Made by a program: the position numbers and the translations under genes
Source of the DNA: Diphasiastrum complanatum
Lineage: Eukaryota > Streptophyta > Lycopodiopsida > Lycopodiales > Lycopodiaceae
Length of the DNA: 64,000 nt
NCBI GenBank assembly: GCA_029204225.1
Contig: CM055113.1
Coordinates: forward strand, 10,130,364-10,194,363
Direction of reading: 5' to 3'
Notes under the pieces: generated by a model
Database searches by the model: none
What the model saw: the letters and a program-made list of their open reading frames with translations, nothing else
What the model was told of the DNA's origin: nothing
Shown: positions 38,201 through 52,312 of the stretch, piece by piece
Position numbering within the stretch: position 1 is the stretch's first letter
Layout of the letters: each line of letters begins with the position of its first letter

Positions 38201-41200
38201 TTGTGTAGGAGGGCGCCCAAAATTCAGCAAACCCTATTCAGGGTTAGTTCAACTTGTGGCTGGAAATTTGCAGATTCTCAACAAGTAGTAGGGTGCTTTC
38301 AACAGCCCTATTGGAGTGTGTGTTGATCACACTATTTGGCTTCCTAATTGGGTTTCGGTGTAGGCTTCAATCGAAGCTAACCTAATTTTCAAGAAGCTGG
38401 TATTTTAGACAGCCATCTATCCATTATCTTCTGGGCACTTTGGTTGCAGATTGAAAGATGTCTTGTGCTCCTACTTTCAGCTCTTTGTTTGCTGCAAATT
38501 TTTGAGTAGATTTGGTTGTGGAAAGACTCACTTTCCTATCTACTACAAGCTGAAATTTTGTTGGAGGTAATGGCTAAAGAATCGGAAGCTATCGGTTCTT
38601 TGTTTAGTGAAGATCGGTTGGATGGCACAAACTACTCCTTGTGGAGTTACATGATGAAGAATCTTCTCATAGCGAAAGGGCTGTGGGATTTGGTCAATGG
38701 TGATGAGGAAAGGCCTCCGTCTTTGGCACCTCCTACACCTCGTGGATCATCATCATCAACATCATCTTCTCCATCTTCGGAAGAACAAAAGAAGTGGGAT
38801 AGAAGGGATGCACAAGCACATTCTATGGTTGCTCTTGCTGTGAAAAGTTCTATCTTACCTCATATTAGGTCTTGTAAGAAATCTAAAAGTGCGTGGGAAT
38901 ATGTATAGAGTCAAATATCCAGCAAGAGTGGTGTATCTCAGAAATCAGCTTTCTTTGTTGAAGATGCAAGAAGGGGATCAAGTGACCAATCACTTGACGA
39001 AGATCAAGGATCTTCGTGAGGAGCTTCTCAATATTGATGAGATAATTGAGGATGCTCAATTTGTTTCCATTACTCTCAACTCATTACCTTCATCTTATCT
39101 TCCATTTGTTTCATCTTTGAGTATCTCTCTTAGGGGACAACAAATCTCCTTTGATGAACTTGTTGGGCTGCTTCTTCAAGAGGAGCAAACGAGGCAAAAC
39201 TTTGCAGGTGACACTCAACAAGATCAAGCTTTCTTCACGAAAGGCAAGGGCAAAGGCAAGTCAAAAGGAAAGGGGAAGCCTCCTTCCAAGGATGAACAAA
39301 AGCCCGTTGGAGGTCAAGATGTCAACACTCAAAAGAAGAAAGGGAAGTGCCATTATTGCAAAAGGTATGGGCACTTCATCAAGGATTGTAAGAAGAAGCT
39401 TGCGAAAGAGGAGAGTAAAGGAATTGATACTAGTGCTTCACTTGCTACTTTGGAGCAAGAGCTTGAAGCTAGTGGTGATCTCTTCAACCAAGACTATGCT
39501 TTTGTGTCTAATATTGCTTCTACTATTACTACTACATCTATGAGGAATTCAGATTTTGTTTTGCAAGTTGCTGATTTTCAGCCCATTGAATGGGTGATTG
39601 ATAGTGGTGCTACTCGTCATATGGCTTCTTGCAAAGAAGCATTTACTAAATTAGTAAAAGTGCAAAATGGAAGTAAGGTACAATGTGGGGATGATGCATC
39701 TTATTCTATTCATGGAATTGGAATTGTAGCCATCATTTTGCCTAATGGTGAAGAAAAGTACATTAAGAATGTGCTTTATGTTCCGAGAACCAAGAAGAAT
39801 CTTCTTTCGGTTTCAACAATGTTGAAGCAAGGACTAGTTGTTGAGTTCAAAGAAGATAAGTGTCTTGTTAAGGATCCTAAAAGATCCCTCTTGATTATTG
39901 TTTCGGGAACGATGCATGCTGGCTTATTCATTATGGATACCTATGAGCGACGAATTCCCTCTACATGTCTTGTTGCTTCTACATCACAATCATTGGAGTT
40001 GGCTGAATTGTGGCACGCAAGGTTTGGGCATCTCAACTTTGCAAGTTTGAAGAAGCTGAAGACATTTAATATGGTAGAAGACATTCCTACTATTGAGCAG
40101 CCGGAAGGGCATGTATGCGAGGGGTGCGTACTTGGAAAGTTTCAAAGGAAACCTTTTCCAATTGATGGAACTATAAGGGTTAGTTTTGGGCTGAAGCGGT
40201 TATAACGGCAGCATACATAAGCAATCGTTGTCCTACTAAAGCGTTGAAAGTATTAACTCCTTATGAAGTTTGGTACGGAAAGAAGCCTACAATCTCTCAC
40301 TTTCGCATTTTTGGTTGTACGGCTTATGCTTTTGTTCCGGATAAATTTCGTACAAAGCTCAAAGATAAAGGAGTTAAATGCATTTTTGTTGGCTATAGTA
40401 GTGAAAGCAAAGGCTATAGGTTGTTCAATTTGAGCACTAATAAGATTATTGTTAGTCGTAATGTGCATTTTGATGAAAAGAATTCATTGGATGTGGCCCC
40501 AACTCATATCTTGAAGGGGGACAGCCCACATAGTGTGAATGTTGAAGTTTTTCCAGATTTGGTACCATCTTCTATTGTTGGAGATAAGGGACAGCAATCA
40601 ACCAGTTTCGACCTGCCCAACACCTCATCAAGTTTAGAGCCTAATGTTAATCAAGAACCGCCCGTTGTTGCTCAAAATCAGCCTACAGGAATTGTTGGAC
40701 AGCAGAAACTTGTTTTGGAAGATCTTGGACAGCCAAGTGCGGTGTCGGAAGATCTTGGACAACAAATTGTAAGAAGAGACATGGCTGTTGGATAGCCCAA
40801 AACAGTCCCACGGTGGTTGTTGTCGACTTTGTGGGACAACAAAGTAAGTTCATTTTATGATAGAAAGACACGTGCCTCTACAAAATCAGTGGACTATGCT
40901 GATTTTTCAGATTTTGCTCTTACATCTCATGGAGATGTTGCAGAAGAACCTGTTTTCTATGAGCAGGCCAAGGGAGTAAAATGTTGGGAGGATGCGATGC
41001 AAGATGAGTATGACTCACTTATGAAGAACCAGATTTGGGTTCTTGTTGATCTTCCTCATGGGAAGAAGGCAATTGGTTCTAAATGGGTATACAAAATCAA
41101 GTATAAGGCAGATGGTACCATTGAAAGCTACAAGGCAAGGCTCGTTGGCAAAGGCTATGCTCAGCAAAAGGGGATTGATTATGAGGAGACTTTTTCTCCT

Positions 41201-44200
41201 ACTGCTTGGATGACTACCGTGAGCGTAGTAACCTCTTTGGCCGTCCACTTTGGTTGGTGTTTGCGGCAACTTGACATAAAGACAACATTCCTCAATGGTG
41301 ATCTCAATGAGGAAGTGTACCTTCAACAACCTGCTGGTTTTTTGGTTGAAGGCCAAGAAGATAAAGTTTGTCTTCTCAAGAAGGCACTTTATGGACTGAA
41401 GCAAGCTCCGAGGATGTGGTATCAAAAGATACATGCCTAATTTTGTGATCAAGGGTTTACTAATAGTCCTAGCGAATCTACTCTTTATGTCAAGCATACT
41501 TCAGATTATATCATCATTTGTAGCGGTTCAAGATGGAAGATTGCAAGCCGATTGCTACACCTATGGAGACAGGTCTGAAAGTAGTCAAGGTGATGGTGAA
41601 TCATTTGACACTACTTTATATTGTCAAGCTATTGGCTGTCTCATTTACCTATGTAATTCAAGACCGGACATTTCTTATAGTGTCTCACTCATGAGTCAAT
41701 TCATGCATGCCCTGATGACATCACATTGGAAAGCGTTGAAGAGGCTCTTTCGATATCTTCAAGGAACAAGAAGTCATGGACTGGTTTTTCCTGCTTGTGA
41801 TGATGCATGTTTGGTTACTATTAGTGACTCGGATTGGGGTGGAGATCAAGACACTAGACGCTCTACAAGTGGACATTGCTTTTTTTATGGTAATTTTGCA
41901 ATTTCGTGGTCAAGTAAAAAGCAGCCCACTGTTGCTACTTCTTCTAGTGAGGCAGAATATAGAGCGATATTTTCAGCCACGACAGAGTGTTTATGGCTGA
42001 GAAGACTACTTGTTGACATGAAGTTTGGCGAGCCCTCAGCCACTCTTATCTTGAGTGATAGTCAAAGTGCTATTGCCATTGCATGGAATCCTGTTTTTCA
42101 TGCGAGGATGAAGCACGTCGAGATCCATTATCACTTTGTTCGGGAGAGACTTCATGATGGCGACATTTTATTTGAATATTGTCCTACGGAGGATAATATT
42201 GCGGACCTCTTCACTAAGGCGTTGCCTAGAGTCAGATTTGAAGCTTTATGCAAAGCTTTAACTTTGATACCACGTGTTGGTTTTGTTACATAGTGAAGAT
42301 TTCAGTTTTTGCATTGTCATTTAAGGAGGGTGTTAGAAATAAATGACTATGCTGAAGTTAATCCATAGGTTACTTTGACCCAAAAGGTCGAGATTTGTGT
42401 AACCATGGGTATCTAGTTATTTAGGCCATCTTAAGTTTGTCTTAAGTTCAGTTGGACCCAATTTTGGTCATGTACTGACTCATGGGTCCTTAGGGGTCTA
42501 ATTTTGTTTAGGGGCCCTTTCTTGACTTTTGGGGGTGCCCTACATTTAGTAAGTGGTTAACCTTAGGGTTTGGTGACATTTGGTCACATCCAGGTAGAGT
42601 ACTTAGATGCTCATTGTGTATTCCATTTTATACAGTTTGGCTCTCCATTGCTCTTGTTGTTGTTTTCTCTCTCTCTCTCTCTTAGAGTTGGGGGCCCAGC
42701 CTCTTCTCTCTTGTTTCTTGTGGAGATTGATTGATAACTAGATCTTGGTGACTTGTCTTTTGCTTTCCTTCAGGTTGTACCCACCCCTTCTTCAAGTAAT
42801 CATGTAAATGCCTACTTATCTCAGCCGACGCTGTGCGATCGGAATTGAACCAGGTACAAGGTCGATTTTATGATCAACTATCCTTTCGGGTGATAAACCT
42901 ACAGGAAAGTCTAAAAAAACATCACTGAATTCCTGCCTAAGTTCATCATAGGCTTCAAACTTTTCACTGGGTATATTCATGACATTTATGTTAAGTTTTT
43001 TATCATTGCAACAAATGAAATTATAAATAAACTTTAAAATCAAAATTCTTCATTATTGAATTAAGTTCCTGTTTAGAATAAGGATTAACATTTTTAGTGT
43101 TAACACTTAAATTAGCCTTGATCTTAATCAAAGAATTCTTGCTGCATAAAAGATAAAGATTTTTCAACAAAATAAATTCTCAATGACTTATTCTTATCAA
43201 AATGCCATTGTTGCCCGAGAACAATATCTACATTAGCTAATGCAACAACATGCAATTCTAGTTTTTCAGAGTAATCCTGTATGTGTAACTCTACATCAGG
43301 AACAACATAATCCATAAACTCGGAATTGCTTCCCGATGCCATTGTCATACAATATTTTTTCTCACTTTTTTGGGTAGGAAGGTTTAGCGTCTGCACCAAA
43401 TTTACATTAATAAAGTTATGAGTGGATCCTGTGTCAAAAAGGACATTAACAACTTGATCTTTAACTTTACTTTTAATGCAAATAAGGTCATTAGGTCCTA
43501 AGGAAATATACATCCATCTCATTACTTCGAGATAGATTACCTGAGGTAGAAGCTGGTTTTTGGACGCAATCTCGTGCAAGGTGACCCTCGCCATTGCACT
43601 TGAAGCACAAGTTCTTCTCACGAGTTTCAGCTATATCTTTGCCACCTTGATGGTTTTTAAAGTTTTTCTTGGTTTTCTTAGGATTGTTGGAATTGGGATG
43701 TGTTTCATTAACAGCTTCCCTATCCTTCCTCTTGATTTGAAAATCTTTCTTTGGCTCATTAGGCTGGTGACCCCTAGATGGCTTAGGTGTGTCATCAAAA
43801 TACTTTGCAGCCCTAATAGCATCCTCTAGGGTTTTTGGATGGCTCCTACGAACATCCACTTGGTAATCTTTTGGTAACCCATCAATAAACATTAACATTT
43901 GTACCTTTGGTAGAATGTCACTATAAAGTGGATTCAGGTACTCATGAAAATCTTGAATAAATTGTTCCAAACCTTTATTCATTGTTAAATGACTCAACTT
44001 TCGAAAGTGTTCATAGCCATCTAATAGTGGTAGGAAGTATTTCCTAAAAACTATGCAAAAATCATCCCATGTACAAGGTTGATTGCCTTTTGCAACTAGG
44101 TCATCCCACCATATTAAGGCTCTTCCTTCAAAGAACATAGTTATAGTGGACAACTTTTCACATTCAAGGAATTGGTTCATGCCAAAGTATTTGTTCCATA

Positions 44201-47200
44201 CATAAAGCCATGAACTTATCACTTGCAAGTTCCTAATCTATTTTCTCCCCCTTAAACAATTTTTTGGGAGGTGTAACTACATGTTTCTTCTGGTGAGCTA
44301 ACCTAGAGTTTAAGTGTTGGTTCCGTTGATTAGTTTCAAGAAGCTTTTTATTAGTGGCTTGAATTTGTTGATATAAAAGTTCAAGAGCTTGTGCCACATT
44401 GGATGGGTTTAATAGATCAAATGATGGGTTTTCATTGGTTTGATCCATTGGAGTTGCTTGTGTGTTTTCCTATTATGCAAATACAACAACAAGTAATTCT
44501 AATTAGAATGATAGAAATGCTTCAATTCTTATATAATTCAATGCAAATAAAAGCATTTACTTCTACTCATTCAATACTTATTGTTTGTAAGCTCAATCCA
44601 AGCCTACTTTTTGCAAGCTCAACAATCCAAGCTTAAGAGAAAACTACACCAAGCAATTTTCTACTTGTGCCTCAATCCAAAGCAAACATCAAAACTAATC
44701 TTTATGTAAACTTCAATTAACTACTTCAAGCTAATGTTTACATAAAGTTCCCATTCCAATTCCATTTTCATTTGTCATTTCAAATTCAACACAAATTTTC
44801 ACATTTATCACTTTCCTAGCTCTTCAAATCCATGAAACTAGTGACTAGAAATGGAAAACTAATGAAGTTCTATGAAAACTTCAAATTTCAGATCTGTTTT
44901 TCAAATTTACAGGTCTGAAAATCAAAACTTCAAAATGACAAAAAACAGAACTTCAAAACTTTTTTCATGCATAAAGTTACACTACCTTTTCTTTCCTACA
45001 TTGCCATTTTCATGAAACTAGTAGGTAGAAAGGTGTAACTAATGAAGTTTTTATGACAACATCACTTCTCAGATCTGATTTTCAGATTTACAGGTCTGAA
45101 AAATAGAACTTCAAAATGAAAATCAGAAGTTTAAACACTTTATATATGCAAAAAACACTAGTTTTGATCAAAACACATAGCTAGAATCAATCTTTTTGCA
45201 AAATTTTTTTTGTGAATGTAGAGGAAGACTTCCTCTAACCATTCCAAAAATCTTTTTTCAAAAAGATTTAAAACCAAAAGCCCACTTTAAAACTTCTCTA
45301 ATATAATCAAAAGTCAGCCCTTATACAATTCTAGAAGCATCACTACTCTTTATTAAGAGAACTAGATTCATTGGGTACTTCAACTACAAGCTTTCTATTA
45401 CTAGAAAAGCCAATAATCTTCCCCAAAAAGAAATTTAGTTTGTGATCTTTATAGAACTTGAAGAAGGTTAGAAAGGTTACCATCCTTTGTCTAGCTCTGA
45501 TGCCACTTTTACAAATGAAGTCAGGCAGTCCTCCTAATCCAAAGGTAGTGCCTCCAAAGGTCCTCCAAGTAACCTGCAAGCTCCAAGATGCTCCCCAACT
45601 CCAAGCTAGGATGCCTCCACCTGCAAGTAAGGATCTTCAAGCCTCCATGGATCTCTCCTCCACGTGTGTCCCTAATCTTAATCACAAAGGTAGATAATAA
45701 GTGGCCTCAAGTTTTCACTACCCAACTATAGCTAGCTAGCACATGCAATCCTGCAACTTGGCTAATCTAGCACCGCCTTGCTAACCAATAACTAATCACA
45801 AGCATACCACCACAATTCATAGCATACTCAAGATCCAAACCCTACTTATGTCCCATACCATAAGCAAGATCCAAACCCTAAGCATACTACACACAAGAAA
45901 ACACTCTATACACTAGTAGCCACACCAGAGCTTAAGCATAGCAAACAAAAGAGATCTCTCCCCCTCCCTATGGGCGCCCTCCTTCCCTCATATAGATGGC
46001 AAATGGCACCCTCCAATACACTATGGAGTTCCATGCACAGCCAATGAGAAAGAGAGAGGCCTAGGGGAGTTAAAGAGCTTATAAACTTGGTTTGCTCAAA
46101 ACTTTGTAGGTTTATGCTTATAAACGTAAGAAAGCAATTCTTAGTGTAGCAAGCAAATGTATATCAAATGTGCTATCACTATCCGTCAGCGATTCAAGAG
46201 ACAGATAGAAACCATGTAGAGCGGCCACCTTCAATGATTCATCGTTGAGACAGATAGTAATCATGTAGGGCGGCCAATCATCAATCAATTCATCACTGAG
46301 ACAGGATGGTGTATCATAGCTAAAGCAACATGCTATTGTATATCAGAAAAACAGCACGTGATGAGGCCCTCCATCGCATTTCTGATGGTATACCAATGAT
46401 CAAACCACATTGATTATCATGCTATATTTACACATTAATCATTAGCAAACATCTTATAGCATTGGGAGCGCGGTCCACTGGCCATTTTGAAATCCACTGG
46501 CCAGCCAATCGCCCACTTTGCATGGTTCCTCATGTGTACATAAAAGTGATCAAACGCATTCCATGCTACATCGCTGTCCCGAGACACAACTTATTGTGCA
46601 AAGAAGTATGCCATACCTGTGTATGGATTATCGGTTGTATCTGAAAAAAGCCCCTCTTGCGGAAGTCTCTAGCAAGTATTTAGTAGCCAAAACGAAGTAC
46701 CAATCTATGATAATCATGCCATCATATAAGTTTATTTGCTACACAACATGGCTAGCAGAGGCATTTCATCAGAAATGAACAGTCATAAAGCCAAGCAATG
46801 GAAGACTTCTCACCTTTGGTCGCAGTAGCCTTCCCATGATAACTCTTCCTTTGGTTTTTATAGGTATCCTCTCCACCTAGCAGAGATAGCAGCAGTAGAG
46901 AAGCAAACCAAGCAATCACAAAGCAAAAGAGAGAGGAAGAAAGCAGGAAGAGTGAACCTTAGGGTTGTAGTCACCTTCCCTTTTGTAGAAATTTCGGTAC
47001 TTCTAGATGCACCAAATGGTTGAAGATGCACACCATTGGATTGAATCTCTATCATGTGCACAGATCATAGCCATTCACGGTTTAACAAATTTCCCACCAA
47101 AAGACCAGAAATTTAAAATTTTTTTTTTGGGCCATGTTTCTAAGTTTGGTCGGGTAAGGCATTTAAATTGGTTTGGTATCATAAGAGAAAACAACCATTT

Positions 47201-47248
47201 AAAACGTTTAGAAGGGTAAGTAAAGTGTAATATCATATCGTAGAGTCC

Positions 47249-47308
<60 letters not shown>

Positions 47309-49531
47309 AAGAAAGAAAGAAAGAAAGCTTTATTAACGTCTTTTGGGTACCCGTGGTTGCATAAGACCAAAAAGAAAATATGTACAAGCAACAGTGGGAG
47401 CATCATCCATAGGAGGATGTGGCCGTAAAATAGAATGAAAGTAGAACAAAGCAGAAGTGAAATAAGCCCACAACCCGGGCCAGGTATAACAGAAGAACTA
47501 CAGAAAAAGTACCAATGCCCACAACCCGGGCCAGTTGGAGAATAAATACATATCAGCGAAAGTAAGTGTGAAGTGTTCGCTGAGTGGACCGTACAGTGGG
47601 CCCCGATGGAGGGGAGTGCCGACTACATCTGGGCTTTTTCCGCGGTGGCACAACGATAGGAATGTCATCATCGGAGTCATCAGCATGTGCTCGAGTCCGA
47701 AAGAAGCCAGTGAGAAGCAGCTGCTGGGAGTCTAACCCCAGGTGATCTGGTATAGGCAGATGAGACTGACGGAGAGTAAGCATCTCATGAACAAGTCTTT
47801 ATCCTAAGAGACAGCTTCTAACTTTCTTGAAATTAGCCTGTTTTTTAAGATATGAGTGCCAAATTATTCCCAAATCCTAATCAACAGATTAGCATGTTTT
47901 TCTAGGTGGCACTTGTCAGAAAATAGCCTGCTGCAGGTCGCAATTGGATCAGGTACCATCTGCGAGTTGTTGTAGCACCAAACGGGTTGTAAAAGCATGT
48001 GAATATCTGCAAAAACAACGATCTAGACCCTGACCAGGGTAATGAATGCCTAGAGGGCATAAACAAGCTGTCAGACAATGTTTTTAGGGCAACGATAGGC
48101 CGCAGCAAGTGTGCTGGACAGCAGGTTCACCAAACTTGAAGACACAGTAGGGTTTTGCAACCCTCTAACCCATGCTTGACTTGGTGTCCCTTCCACTATG
48201 ATACCAAATGTTTTCTGATCTCTCAGTGATACAAGCACCATATCGCACAAAGATTTGCCAAATGTCGAATGCCTCTCTCTAGGTTCTCATATCCTTAATC
48301 CTCAAGCACCCCTTAACCCCGACACATCTTAATATTGACACATGGCAGCTCCAGGCACAATTGACGCTTGCCACTTGCCAGTACCCTAACACATAGGCAA
48401 GTGAGTAGGATGACAGTCTGACGTGTCACTCATACACTAAGACTGTGTCCCAATGAGCATATGCACATCCTGTTGACCGGTCAACTCCTACTTTTAGGAG
48501 GTCAGACAATTTAATTACATCATATTTACAATGGTCATCACAGGCCGGTGACTTACCCACTTCAATAATGACGAATGTCCATGTGTTTAGAAAAACTATA
48601 AAAACTGGGACAAGGAGTAAAAGCACTGACATGTTAAGATACACCATAGCGAGGCCTTTGAATTTCACTTCTTTGAATCAGATCAATGAGTTCAACTCAG
48701 CCAAGATTGACTAGTTTGGTAGCCACGAGTCACCTGTGCATCTTTGGGGACAAAAATCTTATCTACTAGAAGGGGTGTCATGTGTTTGCTTATCAATAGC
48801 ACTAGATAAGAAATAGTAGTTATTGAGATCGGTAATTCATTATATGTGGCAAAGGTGCCCAAGTATACTTTGAATTTAAGGGCTTTGTTAAAAGCATAGT
48901 TGTACTGCCTTTCTGGTTTGGGGGAGTGAATTTGGGAAACGTTTTTTTTTTTTGGATTTTTGTGGGCAATATGGGTACCAGATTAAAGCTCTGTTCAAGG
49001 GCATTGCATTTTTATAGGTTGCCAGGTGTTTTGGTTACAGTTGGGTCCAGCTTAGGGCAATTTTTGGGCAAAAAATATATTTAGTCTTTTAATTTTTTTG
49101 GCACGATTATGCTCCCTGAAACGTGTTTCTGGGCAACTATGGTTAAAAGTTAAAAGGACCAAGTTAAGGAGTTTGTTTTCAAGTCATAGTAAAGTTCAGT
49201 GCCACCTTTAACTAGCCATAGATAGCTTAGGTTAGGCTAAATTTGGAGGCATTATTCATTTGTCTAGTTGGCGTGTTTGAGTGCCTATTCCATTTATCCA
49301 TAGCACACAGCTAAACTCTTTATTTCAAGGAAGATAATGAATACTTTAAACCATTTAGAAGGTGAAAGTCTTATGTAGTGCCAACTACGTCTAATAAAGA
49401 TCTTGGATGCAGGTATATGAACACATAACTTTTGACGATGTCAAGCATGTAAGTCTTGCTTCTTTCCCAGGCATGAAGGAGCGCACTATTGTGACATCTT
49501 CCTTGTCAAAGACATTTGGTGTGACCGGTTT

Positions 49532-49574
<43 letters not shown>

Positions 49575-52246
49575 GGCTGGCTGGTTGCTATACTCATTGT
49601 TTGGCCTTTGAATTTTTCAAAGAATCAAACTTAAAGTTAAACCACCAGTTTGTGTGAAATCAGTGATGCAAAGTTTTTGCTTGATATCCATAGCTAGTAC
49701 ATTTTCGTCTTGATCTTTGCTTGCTATTAAAGTATCTTTCACCTAAAATCAACAATATTATCTCAATGATGCAATCATTTTGTGCTTGTATACTAGCTAG
49801 ATTATTTGGTGTTGTTTGCTACAATTTTTTAGAACTTGAAGATTAGTTCATCCTTAACTTACAATGGCAAAGTTGCCTAGTCAAAAAGTAAAGCGAACAT
49901 TTTTTCCTTTATGTCCCTTTTCCATTATTTTCTCTCCATTCTTGAATCTTTGCTAAATATGCAAACTGGACGTTGCAAACCTATTAGCATTCCACTACCC
50001 TATATTCTTGCTCTCTCTAAGGTATTGATCTTATCATTTCCCAAGTTTCCTTTTCTAGATAATGTGCATTCATGCAGTCAAACAATTAGGAAATGTTCAA
50101 GAACTTTCTAGTTTCTACAAACATCTTGTCTATATTGATAACCTTTGTTATGGACATCCTGTCCATATGGTTACTCGTTTATGCATATGTGGGGCATGTG
50201 CTGTTACAACTTGTACTCCCTATCCCGGTTCTTACATTTTTGTGCACAAATGTACTTTTTGTGAAATACGGAAGTGGCTAAGTCACTGGCCTGTGGTGAC
50301 CTTTGTGTATAGGGTACTGGGTCATTAATTAGGAGTAACTGGAATGACCTCCTTAAAAGTAGAAAAGTTGACTAGTCTGAGTTGCATGTTGAGCTTTGGT
50401 GTATAGGGTACTGGGTCATTAATTAGGAGTAACTGGAATGACCTCTAAGTAGAAAAGTTGACTAGTCAACGGGACACGTCATATGCTCACTTGGACACTT
50501 CGTCCAATGAATGAGTGACACATGTCAGGGTTGACAGGTCAAACTGAGACACGTCACATGCTCATTGGGACACTTGGTCCAATGTATGAGTGACATGTCA
50601 GCCTACTTGCTTGCCTATGTGTTAAGGTATTGCCAACTGGCAAGTGTCGATTGTGTATGAAATTGGCCATGTGTCGACGATAGGAAGCGTTAAGGTTAAG
50701 GGATGCTTGAGGATTGTGGATAGGTGAGCTTGAGAGAGGCATTTTGGATCATAATTATGTAGCAAACTTTGGGAGGAGACAAGGCAGCTAGCTCCACTGT
50801 GTTTCATGCTTGTTGAGGCTATGTACTTATTATGCATTCAATAAAGTTTGGGTTTGAGATCTATTTGTACATGCTTTACTGTGGTTTGTGTATGAGTGTA
50901 GTCTAGGGAGAGTCTGACATTTGGTATCACAAGTCAAGAGTTGAGAAGATGGCTGAAATTTTTTCAAATTAGACCCAACAGGACCATCGTTGATAAGAGG
51001 CTACGAAAGGGTGAAAATTTGTCAGATATTGGAGCTATAAGAAGGCTGCAAGTCAGTGCTGAGGCATAGCTGAAAATTGAGCACTAATGGTACGAAAGTA
51101 TGGAATACTAGATTTGTGGGCATTCCACCAACAATACATAGTTACAGAGAAGAATTGGATTTTGAGATCACTCGGATGGCATTTGATGTGGTGCTGGGCA
51201 TTTGTGGGCACGTGATGTATAAGCCACACATAGCATGGGATACTCATGTGTATGAGTACGAGTATGTTGGTGTGACTCATTCCATCTGTGGTGAGCAAAA
51301 TGTGCCTCCTAGACCACTTCTTTAAGGCACATAGTTGCGTAAGATCCATTGTGAGTACATGTATGTTTGCTTTCTACTGAAAGTGACTACTAGTGCTATC
51401 GAGAGTAGCGTGCAGTGTGTGCAAAATGGTATTGTTGCCAATTTGGATCAAGAGATTAGGAGGGAGTTTTGAAATGTATTTTTTGATGACTTTCCATTTG
51501 TTTCCTAAGAGGAATGTTGTTACGTCCTAGTTATATACAATTTTCATAACCAAATGTACATTTTGTGATTACTAAGATGGCTGAGTCACCGGCCTGTGGT
51601 GACCTTTGTCAGTAAATTGCTAATAAACTGTAATAAGAGCTATTGGGCCTCAAAGTTGCTATGCTAAGCTTTGGTTTAGGGTATTGGGTACTAAATTAGG
51701 AGTGGCTGGACTAACCTCCTAAAAAGGAGGGATAACTAGTAAACAAGACACATGTCATATGCTTATTGGACACTTGGTCTAGTGTACGAGTGACACATGT
51801 CAGAGTTGATTGGTCAAACATGAGACATGTCACTGGGAGGCTTGATCTTGTGTTATACATAGCCTACTTGATTGCCTGTGTCAGGGTACTGCCAAGTGGC
51901 AAGTGTCGGCTGTGCATGGAGTTTGCCATATGTCGATGTTAGGATGTGTCAGGATTAAGGAGTGCTTGAGGATTGTGTATAAGTGAGCCTAGGGAGAGGC
52001 ATTCTTTATCACATTCTATGTGGCAAAGGTTGGAAGGAGACAAGGCAGCCAACTCCATAGGGTTTCATACTTGATCATGCTATGTACTTGATAAGTATTG
52101 AATAATGTTTGAGATTTGAGATCAATATACTATTGTTTCTAAGTTGAGTTTTGAGAGAGTCCGATAAATGTTGAACAAAAGAAAAATTCCTTTGGTGTAG
52201 GTGATTGGAAAATTGGCAACAATGAGGATGATTATAGAGCAATGAA

Positions 52247-52312
<66 letters not shown>

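Larger units (their letters stand above)
38064..42773 (+). mobile_element. Ty1/copia element 3, 5' LTR missing
   Basis: A leader (38064-38569) precedes gag, zinc knuckle, protease, a gutted integrase, RT and RNase H. A polypurine tract (TTAAGGAGGG, 42321-42330) and one LTR follow. It separates two pieces of minus-strand gypsy H. No upstream LTR matching 42331-42773 was found, so no TSD can be tested. Confidence 0.85.
15710..49412 (+). other. Intron 6, 33,703 bp, filled with nested transposons
   Basis: The donor is GTAAGC and the acceptor ATGCAG. The flanking exons join to DEVYEHITF in phase, so this is one intron and not two genes. Its unique-looking ends are about 15710-18828 and 48632-49412; nearly all of the rest is transposon sequence described separately. 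Confidence 0.9.
50202..52166 (+). mobile_element. Small non-autonomous LTR element of family B (TRIM-like)
   Basis: Direct repeats at 50202-50919 and 51519-52166 both start TGTTAC and share landmarks such as GAGTGACA-CATGTCA, GGCAAGTGTCG and GGAGACAAGGCAGC. A PBS-like TGGTATCACA is at 50922-50931. The internal part is only about 600 bases and has no pol or gag. The first LTR contains a tandem duplication of about 94 bases (50305-50470). No matching TSD was seen, so it is old. Confidence 0.75.
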
